This document shows, one piece after another, positions 37,996 to 44,831 of a stretch of DNA of 49,581 nt (position 1 is its first letter; each line of letters starts with the position of its first letter). This DNA comes from a virus. The notes beneath the pieces are model-generated. The model saw only the letters and a list, made by a program, of their open reading frames with translations, was not told where the DNA came from and ran no database searches. A program made the position numbers and the translations under genes. The stretch spans positions 1-49,581 of IMG/VR virus record IMGVR_UViG_3300008106_000012. One strand, given 5' to 3'.

Positions 37996-38907
37996 TCAGG
38001 ACGAACCGGGCGATCCGAACACGCCCAACGGATCGCTGACCCCGAACGAATACCTCTCACGCGCCTTATAGCGGTTATTCCCAGTGTCAAAATCTTGGTC
38101 CATACCAGTAGACATCGACACGCGAACGAAGTGCTTCATGCCGTTTGGCACGTCGGTCTTGAGGAACCAAGTGTTGGTGTCGGTCAGGAAGTGGTTGACC
38201 GTGTACCCTTCGGGGATGGAGCCGTTGTTCTTCAGCGCGTTGATGTCGTTGTCCGTGGTACCGACCCGCAGAGAGGTCTCCAGAAGTCGGGTAGCCACGA
38301 ACATCAGCGCAGGCGGAACAATCAGCTTACGCGGCTTGGCCGCGATCAGCAGGCCCTTCTCATCCGTCCAGCCAGCAATCTGAATGACCGCCGCCTCAAG
38401 CGAAGTCTCGTTGAGGTCCGCCGCCGTAGCCGGCCGGTTAGAGTTGGTACCCCCGCTGGTCAGCGGATGCGCGGTCGAAAACAACGGCTGGCCGTCGCCG
38501 TAAACGGTGGCGCTAGAGAAGCCGTTGTTCAGGATCGAAGCCGCCTTGACCTGCTTGGTGTACGCCATTGCACGGGCAAGAGCCTTGGTGTACCGGCTGG
38601 AGAGACTGTCGTACAGGTTGTCTTCCATCGCCTCCTCGGTGATGGAGAAACCCATAGCGATGGTCTCGTGGTTGTAACGAGCGGTCCACGCTTCTTGAGC
38701 ATTTTGGTACTCAAGCGCTTGACCTTCGTTCTTCACCGGGGCGGCACTGAAACCAGCAAGCTTGGTTTCTTCCTCAAAACTACGATCCGAAGACTCGGTT
38801 TCGTAGATTTCCTTGTGCTCTTCGCCGTAGCGCGCGTACTCCAGACCGAACAGCGCGTTCAGTCCAGGGAGCAGTTCCTTGAGTAGTTGGGCACGAGAAA
38901 TTGCCAT
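37996..38907 (-). CDS. Major capsid protein
   Basis: A 303-residue protein, the best candidate for the major head subunit. The start is ISRAQLLKELLPGLNALFGL, then YARYGEEHKEIYETESSDRS, followed by the middle GQPLFSTAHPLTSGGTNSN and KPRKLIVPPALMFVATRLLE, features of HK97-fold phage coat proteins. The C-terminus (YSFGVSDPLGVFGS) is also typical. A strong TAAGGAG site precedes ATG 38907, and an intrinsic terminator follows the gene, both consistent with very high expression. Located after scaffold and small head genes, as expected for the order portal-scaffold-capsid. Confidence 0.85.
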   Translation of the reverse strand: MAISRAQLLKELLPGLNALFGLEYARYGEEHKEIYETESSDRSFEEETKLAGFSAAPVKNEGQALEYQNAQEAWTARYNHETIAMGFSITEEAMEDNLYDSLSSRYTKALARAMAYTKQVKAASILNNGFSSATVYGDGQPLFSTAHPLTSGGTNSNRPATAADLNETSLEAAVIQIAGWTDEKGLLIAAKPRKLIVPPALMFVATRLLETSLRVGTTDNDINALKNNGSIPEGYTVNHFLTDTNTWFLKTDVPNGMKHFVRVSMSTGMDQDFDTGNNRYKARERYSFGVSDPLGVFGSPGSS

Positions 38908-38919
38908 GATTTATGCTCC

Positions 38920-39846
38920 TTAGACGCCCGCAGCCAACAGATAGCTGTGGAAACCGAAGTTCCAGCCCACGATGACTTCCGGGTAGCCCACGAAAGTAAC
39001 CGAGGTGCCGCTAGCCGCCGTGACGTTGGCGCTGACCGTGATGGTCGAAGTGCCCGTAACCACGCCCGTAACCGTGAGGTTAGAGCCCGGCGAACCGGCC
39101 GTAGTACCAGACACACCAGCGATGATGCACTGCATGCCCGGCTGAAGCCCGGCAGTAGACGCCACCGTAAAGGTCGTGCCACCGGCAGGCGAGGACGTCA
39201 GGTTGGTCGTGACCGTCACCGCCGTATCCGGAACAAGCTGAATCACGCGCAGGCAGGGCGAAGTGCCCGCACCCGTACCGACAGTCTGCCGAATATTGCC
39301 CGCGACCGAAGAGGCCACGGTCGGGTTGCCGCCAGAGACACCCATCAGCGAGTTACCACTGATAGAGCTACCAGCGTTACCTGCGACGAGGAACGCGTTG
39401 GAGCCGACGAACGACGGCGACATGTAGCCGATGTTCGTGCTCGTATTGGCTTGGGTGTTAGCCGTGCCTTGGTTCTGAGCAACCACAACCGACCGGAACA
39501 CCGCGTTGGGGTCATCCACAACGTAAGCGACCGCATCGGGGGCGTTCGTGCCCGCAGGCCAGAACTCGTTGCGAAGCTTACCGAAAAGCGGGCCGCTCGT
39601 AGCCGTGTACTCGGCACCGAGAAACACGCCAACAATATCGCCTGCCGTTGCGGCGGAGCGGGTATTGGCGTTGTACGGGGTGATTACCGTGTTACCGTTA
39701 GAAATACCGACCACATCACCATAGAACATGCCGGTGTTGTAGCCTTGACCAATCGGGATCATCCGGGTAGAACCTGCAAACGGAATACCTCCGCGCAGAT
39801 TCACCGGCTGTAGCCCGTAAGGAGCATCAATGATAGGATACGGCAT
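38920..39846 (-). CDS. Head structural/decoration protein
   Basis: A 308-residue protein starting IIDAPYGLQPVNLRGGIPFA, a start shared by head-associated proteins placed directly before the capsid gene in related phages. A strong TTAGGAGG site precedes ATG 39846. Its second half (about 205-290) is Thr/Gly/Val-rich and looks like an inserted Ig-like domain (GTTFTVASTAGLQPGMQCII, then STITVSANVTAASGTSV). The final segment (GYPEVIVGWNFGFHSYLLAA) returns to the family. Probable capsid-stabilising or decoration protein. Confidence 0.65.
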   Translation of the reverse strand: MPYPIIDAPYGLQPVNLRGGIPFAGSTRMIPIGQGYNTGMFYGDVVGISNGNTVITPYNANTRSAATAGDIVGVFLGAEYTATSGPLFGKLRNEFWPAGTNAPDAVAYVVDDPNAVFRSVVVAQNQGTANTQANTSTNIGYMSPSFVGSNAFLVAGNAGSSISGNSLMGVSGGNPTVASSVAGNIRQTVGTGAGTSPCLRVIQLVPDTAVTVTTNLTSSPAGGTTFTVASTAGLQPGMQCIIAGVSGTTAGSPGSNLTVTGVVTGTSTITVSANVTAASGTSVTFVGYPEVIVGWNFGFHSYLLAAGV

Positions 39847-39855
39847 TTAAGCCTC

Positions 39856-40317
39856 CTAAGAGTTAGAACCGCGCCCGAACTTAACCTCAGTACGACGCTC
39901 TCTAAACAGCGGCGCACGGGAGTCATTCTGGCGCATGAAGTGATTGTCAACGCTTTCCATCTGGTTCTCGGCTTGCTGCCGGTAGTAGGTGTCGCGTTGT
40001 TCCATGAATTCGACAGGGGTCTTGCAGAGAAGCAGTCCGCCAATCTCAATGCTGTCTGGGAAACGATTGGAGCTAGTACCCAGAAGCTGGATTTCAGGGT
40101 GTTCTGAAGCCTTCACGGGCTCCCACCCCTCTTGGAACTTACCGGAAACATTGCTCGGATCACCAGCCCCCAGCGTACTGATGCGGATCCAACGGAATGC
40201 GTACCCAGGCTCAGGCTTGGGGTCCGGAAGCATCTGCGGAGGCATCCACTTCTTGGGCCGTTCGGTCTTTGCACGAGTATCGAATTCTCGCGGGACTCGG
40301 GTTGGTTGTTCAGGCAT
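39856..40317 (-). CDS. Conserved head-assembly-region protein
   Basis: A 153-residue charged protein. PPQMLPDPKPEPGYAFRWIR and KFQEGWEPVKASEHPEIQ are typical of a short phage protein family always encoded between scaffold and capsid genes. The C-terminal portion is helical and basic, with MEQRDTYYRQQAENQMESVD. ATG 40317 overlaps the end of the scaffold gene by 8 bases. Likely involved in head assembly; biochemical function unknown. Confidence 0.7.
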   Translation of the reverse strand: MPEQPTRVPREFDTRAKTERPKKWMPPQMLPDPKPEPGYAFRWIRISTLGAGDPSNVSGKFQEGWEPVKASEHPEIQLLGTSSNRFPDSIEIGGLLLCKTPVEFMEQRDTYYRQQAENQMESVDNHFMRQNDSRAPLFRERRTEVKFGRGSNS

Positions 40318-41251
40318 TTTGCTTCCTCATCTCATCTGCTACCGCGCGGGCGTACTGCTCATTCGTCAGTCCCAGCCGCTTGGCAATGTTGACTTGCGAT
40401 TGCGTCAGCACGATCTTTTTAGGCGCTGTGCTGCGCGATACGGGCGCGACGACACTAGGTTTCTTTGCAGACCTGTCTTCCTGGGGTTTAAATGCACCAG
40501 GGAAAGTCTCACGCATTTCCTTGTCGATCCTTTTGTAATACTCTTCAGAGCCTACACGTACGCCTGATTCCGCAAGTTCTTGGTGGACCTCCAGCGCTAC
40601 TGCGGTCATCCTACGGTTGGTCCCAAACCACGAATTTGACTTTTGCCACGCAAGTGCGTCTGGGTCGGGGGTGACGGTCGCAGGCTGCGGTCGGCCTTGC
40701 GCTTCGGGTTGTACCACACTTTCTTCAGGTGGCGCAAGAGTCTTGATAGTGTTGAACCGCTCCGCCCGGATCTTGGCCGCCGTGAGTTCTTCTTGCGCGG
40801 CAACAAACGCGTCAGTATCGCCCGCCTCATGCGCCGCCTTAAGTTTCTGCTTGGCCTGTTCTACCTCGGTGGCGGCGACCTTTTTGGCCTGCTCCAGCAT
40901 GACCTGCTGACCCTGCCCGAGGCTGCCCTGGAGTTTCTTGTTCTCCTCAACCAACGACTGCGCAAGGCGGATCGCCTCCTCCTTCTCACGCTGCGCCGCC
41001 TCCTTCGCCCGACGCTCCTCGTGGTAGCCCTTGGAGAAGTGTTTGATGCGCGTGCGGACACTCTCGGTGTACTTTTCTAGCTCCTCGTCAGTGACCTCAT
41101 TCGGAGGGTCAACCATTGGCGCGCGGTCACGATCTGCCTCAGGCGTGTCGTCTACGACTTCAATTTCAGACCCAGCCCCGCCTTCGACCTCGATTTCAAG
41201 GGCCTCGGGCTTACCATCCGTCGTCTCATCGGGGAATTGAAACTTGTCCAT
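40310..41251 (-). CDS. Scaffolding protein
   Basis: A 313-residue, strongly acidic then helical protein. The N-terminus is disordered and Glu/Asp-rich. Coiled-coil helices lie at about 70-175 (EERRAKEAAQREKEEAIRLA, then EENKKLQGSLGQGQQ). A Pro-rich linker follows, and the C-terminus ends in basic helices (LGLTNEQYARAVADEMRKQN) that in scaffold proteins bind the coat. Position between portal/GroES-like genes and the capsid gene agrees. A GTAAGGAG site precedes ATG 41251. Confidence 0.75.
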   Translation of the reverse strand: MDKFQFPDETTDGKPEALEIEVEGGAGSEIEVVDDTPEADRDRAPMVDPPNEVTDEELEKYTESVRTRIKHFSKGYHEERRAKEAAQREKEEAIRLAQSLVEENKKLQGSLGQGQQVMLEQAKKVAATEVEQAKQKLKAAHEAGDTDAFVAAQEELTAAKIRAERFNTIKTLAPPEESVVQPEAQGRPQPATVTPDPDALAWQKSNSWFGTNRRMTAVALEVHQELAESGVRVGSEEYYKRIDKEMRETFPGAFKPQEDRSAKKPSVVAPVSRSTAPKKIVLTQSQVNIAKRLGLTNEQYARAVADEMRKQNA

Positions 41252-41259
41252 GTTACTCC

Positions 41260-41820
41260 TTACGCAGTGGCTCCTGCCACGAACTTGTTGCTTTTGCTCC
41301 TGTTCACAGAGCGTGGCAACACTTGAAGATTGGCTGGTACATGGAGCCCACTTACGGTTTTACCGTTTAGCGGTACGATGTGATCCACCTCGAAACCAGG
41401 GAAAATACGACAAAAATCGTACAAACCTTGGATTTCTACCCGTTCGGCCAGCGATAGCCGTTTTTCCGCTTCGCGGATTTTTCCCGTACGTCTGCGCACG
41501 CGAGCAATGTCTTCCGCAGAATTTTTTGCGTACCAAGCGCGTCTAAGCTGAAGTAGATGCGCATGATTTGCTGCGGCCCACTCGCGCATTCGTGCGTTGT
41601 AGTATTCCCGTTTTTTCTTCTGCGAAGCCACTGAACGGGCACTACAAAGCTCTTTGTTTGCCTCGCGGTATTTTGCAGAGACGGCTTTGCGGTTAGGGTT
41701 GTTGCGCTGGTACTCCAGTTTGCACTGCTTGCAATGGTGTTGGTAGCCGTCTTTGGTTTTGCTATTTAAGTTAAACAAAACAAACGGCTTTTCTTGTTTG
41801 CATTTTGTACAGGTCTTCAT
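41260..41820 (-). CDS. HNH homing-type endonuclease (between GroES-like and scaffold genes)
   Basis: A 186-residue basic endonuclease. The N-terminal zinc knuckle has MKTCTKCKQEKP and HHCKQCK (Cys4, Cys7, Cys30, Cys33). The long basic middle is followed by the catalytic core FEVDHIVPLNGKTVSGLHVP and ANLQVLP with RSKSN, an HNH motif close to that of the gene at 37235. It starts at an ATGA overlap with the GroES-like gene stop. Probably a free-standing homing endonuclease that spreads into phages lacking it. No flanking intron features are seen. Confidence 0.88.
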   Translation of the reverse strand: MKTCTKCKQEKPFVLFNLNSKTKDGYQHHCKQCKLEYQRNNPNRKAVSAKYREANKELCSARSVASQKKKREYYNARMREWAAANHAHLLQLRRAWYAKNSAEDIARVRRRTGKIREAEKRLSLAERVEIQGLYDFCRIFPGFEVDHIVPLNGKTVSGLHVPANLQVLPRSVNRSKSNKFVAGATA

Positions 41821-42218
41821 GCCCGCTTAATCCCCCGCGGATCCTGCACGGTTGCTTCGACAGAGTCGTCGTTAATCAGGCGCATTTCAGCGCCGTGAAT
41901 CTTGATCCTAGTGCCCGTATTTGGGCGAACTAGAACAAAATCCCCCACCTTGCACGACGGCCCATGCGGGAACCGCGTTTTGTCGGCGTACGCGTCTGGG
42001 CCCATCTTGATCACAAACAGCACGGGGCTCAGCACTTCTTCGTAGTGCATAGTCTGGCCGGCTTTGACCAGACCGCTCTCGTACTCCTCCTCGGCCTTCG
42101 GTAGTACACAAAGAAGGTGGTACGTCGCTGGATCAGGAATCTGCCGCGCTTTTTCTTCCGCGGTATCTGGCAGCACCGTAGTGCTCTCTCCGTCTGATAG
42201 AAGCAAATTATTCGTCAT
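41817..42218 (-). CDS. GroES-like co-chaperonin
   Basis: 133 residues from ATG 42218 (a 48-residue longer frame lies over the upstream gene and is not family-like). The core PATYHLLCVLPKAEEEYESG with EVLSPVLFVIKMG, CKVGDFVLVRPNTGTRIKIH and RLINDDSVEATVQDP follows the GroES-type beta barrel pattern of phage-encoded homologues. Such proteins can replace host GroES and change the GroEL cage for capsid folding. Placement right after the portal and before the scaffold gene fits a head-assembly role. The mobile loop is not obvious. Confidence 0.75.
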   Translation of the reverse strand: MTNNLLLSDGESTTVLPDTAEEKARQIPDPATYHLLCVLPKAEEEYESGLVKAGQTMHYEEVLSPVLFVIKMGPDAYADKTRFPHGPSCKVGDFVLVRPNTGTRIKIHGAEMRLINDDSVEATVQDPRGIKRA

Positions 42219-42399
42219 CTTGAAGTTTCCGCACGAGGTCGCTGAAATGGGTATGCGCGAATGAAAGACCTCGGATTTCCCCGCACATTTGTCGATACTC
42301 TGCGTAGTCTTTTGCCGCACCTGTAATAAGAGCCTGCGTAAGAGCATTTTGTCGCTCCTCAAGCTCTCGAAACGTGTGCTTCATTGCGTCTTCGGCCAT
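42208..42399 (-). CDS. Small conserved helical protein after portal
   Basis: 63 residues from ATG 42399 (overlaps the portal stop as TGATG; a GTG one codon earlier is the alternative). The sequence AEDAMKHTFRELEERQNALT and GAAKDYAEYRQMCGEIRGLS is a recurrent pattern of tiny phage proteins encoded next to the portal. It is entirely helical with a conserved Cys. An AAGGAGAAG site lies inside the portal's 3' end. Overlaps the GroES-like start by 11 bases. Function unknown. Confidence 0.65.
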   Translation of the reverse strand: MAEDAMKHTFRELEERQNALTQALITGAAKDYAEYRQMCGEIRGLSFAHTHFSDLVRKLQDDE

Positions 42400-44822
42400 C
42401 ACTTCTCCTTAGGCTGCGAACGCGCCGCGCGCTGCTCCGCCTGTTGCTGTAGCTTGAGCCGGTGCATCTGATCTTTGTGTGTCATTTCCTGCCGCGCTCT
42501 CGCGCCCTTGAGCACGATCTCTTGTTGCGCCGCGACGGCCTTGGCCTGCGGGTTGTCTTTCCGGATCTTGGCCGCTTCCAACGCAAGCTTGCCCCTAGCG
42601 ATCTCGAAGTCGCGCAAGCTGTCTTGATCCTTACGGTCGCTGTCACGTTCCTTCAGTTCAAGCTCCTTGGCCTGTAGCTGCAAGGTGGGGTCTTGCGCCT
42701 GCTGCTGCGCCTGCTGCTGGGCCATCGCCGCACGGTTCTGGATCATCGTCTGCTGCGCCGCAGCAGCAATCAGCGGTGCCAGTGCCTTCTCGTCCTCAGG
42801 CGCAAGCGGCGACTCGTTCTCGTCGTCCAGCGGGGGCAGCGGGGCGCCCAGCGCCATCTCCACTTGGGCCCGGTATGCAAAGGCCGTGTGCTCGGCAATG
42901 TGCGCCATCAGCGCGGCCATCATCTGCTGCGCCTGTGGGTTCTGCCCCAACGTAGCCGCGATGTTGGGGTCTTGCATGAACGACTGGTGCGCCATCAGGT
43001 GCGCTTGGTGGTCTTGGTACGCGAACGCCTTAATAGGCCTGCCCATGAGCACGCTCATGTTCTCCGTTATCGGATCGCGTGGCTTCTGGTCGGCATCGAC
43101 CGGAACCAGTTTGGCCGCGTTCTTGATCCCCAACACCTCCAGCATCTGTCGGTGCAACTGCGGAAGATCGTAAATCTGCGGAGCCCCTTGCGCAAGCTGC
43201 AACGCAGCTTGGTACTGCATGATCCGCTGCGACATTGTTGCCGCGTTAGGATCAGAGACAGGGATGATCTCTACTACGTCATAGTCAGCCTGTTTGGCAC
43301 GCGGGGTCGCGTTCTCGGGCGTGTATTCGTAGTCATCCGGCGCGAAGTCGCGGATGACCGCCTTGAGCAGCCGGAACTCCATCCGGAGGCTCGCATGCGC
43401 GCGGGCCTGTACCGCACTCATGGTTTTCAACTGGCGCTCCAGCAGGGCCAGCGTGGTGCCCACGGGCGCCTGGGCGGACATGTCGGAGACCTTGAGGTCT
43501 GCGATGGCTGCCAGCCGCCTGCCCTCCTCCGTGATGCGCTCCAGCAGCGCCGCAAGCACCTGGGAGGGCTCCTTGTACGGCAGGGGCATGATGTTGTCAC
43601 GCACCGAACCACTGGGCACATCAACGTCGCGGAACTCCCCCGGTGCGATGGGAGTGTCATCCCCTTTGATCCGCAGGCCGCGGGTCTTGAGCCCCCCGGG
43701 CAGGTTGGCGAGCGAGCCGGCGTCCACAAGCTGGCGGATGAGCGACGTACCCGCGCGGGCGTAGCCACCGATGAGGTGGATGAATCCAAGGCCGTATGCA
43801 CCGAACCCCGGCACGAACGTGTACTGTACGAAGTGCTGCCGCTTCTGCCGCTTAGGGTCGTTCTCCTCCCAGTTGCGCCGCACCGCCAGCACCTTCTGCG
43901 TGCTCCGGTCGATAGTCACGACGTATGGCAGCGCAAGCCCTCGGTCATCTTCTTTCAGGTCCCAATCAACGTGCACCTCCAGCAACTGGTACCGCTCATC
44001 GTCGTTGAGTGAGTAGCCTTGCTCTTCCGCCTTTTTCTTCTCGATGTCGGAGAAGATGCGCGTGGGCTCCCCCAGATCGGCCTCTACGTAGAACCCCGCA
44101 GCCTGTAGCCGCTTGATGTCGTTCTTGGTCTTACGCATGATGTGCGTGACCCGCTCGGCGGTGTAGATGTCCGACGCCCCGTACGGAATGATCAGGTCTT
44201 CTGCCGGCACGAACGGCGCAGCCGGCAGCTCCGTGTTCGGGTCAGGGTAGATTTTCTTGAACGCCGACCCAGCAAGCCCCAACGAGTACAGCAGTCGCTC
44301 ATGCTCGGAGCGGTACGACACCATACGCTCGGTCAGCATGTAGTTCATGTCGTCGCGCACGCGCGCCGCGGCCTCCTCCTTCAGCTTGTCGATTGCGCCA
44401 ATGATCTGCGTCTTGACCGGCCCTTGCGCCGGGAACGTCTCGATGATCATCTCGCTCTGAAACCGCACTGCCGCTTCGGTCAGCAGGGGGGAGAACACCC
44501 CACAAGCACCGGACCAGGGCTCGGTGCGCTCCTCGTACTTCATCCCCAGCACTTCCAAGCCGGCGATGTACATCTCCGCCCATTCTTTGCGGGAGTTGAT
44601 GTCGGAATCGACCAACCCGACAAGCTCACTTGCAAGTTCTTCGAGCACAGAATCATCAAGTGTTTCCGCAAGATTGGCGCTGAACTCTTCGGGGAGTCCT
44701 TCGGCTTCAGCTTCAAGCGTGACTTCAGCACCCGCAGGTTCTTCTAAGGCAACCTCGACCTCGATCGCCGGTTCGTCAGAAAGCGCCAGCGCGTCTTGCG
44801 GCATCAGATTCTTGTCAATCAT
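42399..44822 (-). CDS. Portal protein
   Basis: An 807-residue protein of P22-like portal size. The N-terminus is acidic and disordered, then SELVGLVDSDINSRKEWAEM, SEMIIETFPAQGPVKTQIIG and PFVPAEDLIIPYGASDIYTA, with FVPGFGAYGLGFIHLIGGYA in the core; these are standard portal features. The C-terminal 180 residues are Gln/Ala-rich helices (QQQAQQQAQDPTLQLQAKEL and onward), resembling the barrel extension inside the head. It sits directly after TerL and before the scaffold, the usual order. A TAAGGAAA site precedes ATG 44822. Confidence 0.9.
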   Translation of the reverse strand: MIDKNLMPQDALALSDEPAIEVEVALEEPAGAEVTLEAEAEGLPEEFSANLAETLDDSVLEELASELVGLVDSDINSRKEWAEMYIAGLEVLGMKYEERTEPWSGACGVFSPLLTEAAVRFQSEMIIETFPAQGPVKTQIIGAIDKLKEEAAARVRDDMNYMLTERMVSYRSEHERLLYSLGLAGSAFKKIYPDPNTELPAAPFVPAEDLIIPYGASDIYTAERVTHIMRKTKNDIKRLQAAGFYVEADLGEPTRIFSDIEKKKAEEQGYSLNDDERYQLLEVHVDWDLKEDDRGLALPYVVTIDRSTQKVLAVRRNWEENDPKRQKRQHFVQYTFVPGFGAYGLGFIHLIGGYARAGTSLIRQLVDAGSLANLPGGLKTRGLRIKGDDTPIAPGEFRDVDVPSGSVRDNIMPLPYKEPSQVLAALLERITEEGRRLAAIADLKVSDMSAQAPVGTTLALLERQLKTMSAVQARAHASLRMEFRLLKAVIRDFAPDDYEYTPENATPRAKQADYDVVEIIPVSDPNAATMSQRIMQYQAALQLAQGAPQIYDLPQLHRQMLEVLGIKNAAKLVPVDADQKPRDPITENMSVLMGRPIKAFAYQDHQAHLMAHQSFMQDPNIAATLGQNPQAQQMMAALMAHIAEHTAFAYRAQVEMALGAPLPPLDDENESPLAPEDEKALAPLIAAAAQQTMIQNRAAMAQQQAQQQAQDPTLQLQAKELELKERDSDRKDQDSLRDFEIARGKLALEAAKIRKDNPQAKAVAAQQEIVLKGARARQEMTHKDQMHRLKLQQQAEQRAARSQPKEK

Positions 44823-44831
44823 GGTGTTTCC

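Noticed and set aside
38887-39813. A 308-codon + strand ORF opposite the head decoration gene
   Set aside because: Arg/His-rich antisense shadow; no start signal.
37235-41820. Group I introns around the two HNH genes
   Set aside because: No interrupted flanking gene or paired core elements could be seen; the HNH genes lie in intergenic positions and look free-standing.
42693-44012. A 439-codon ORF on the + strand opposite the portal gene
   Set aside because: It mirrors the GC-rich portal codons; the composition is Arg/Leu/His-rich without a family pattern, and the portal frame is clearly real.
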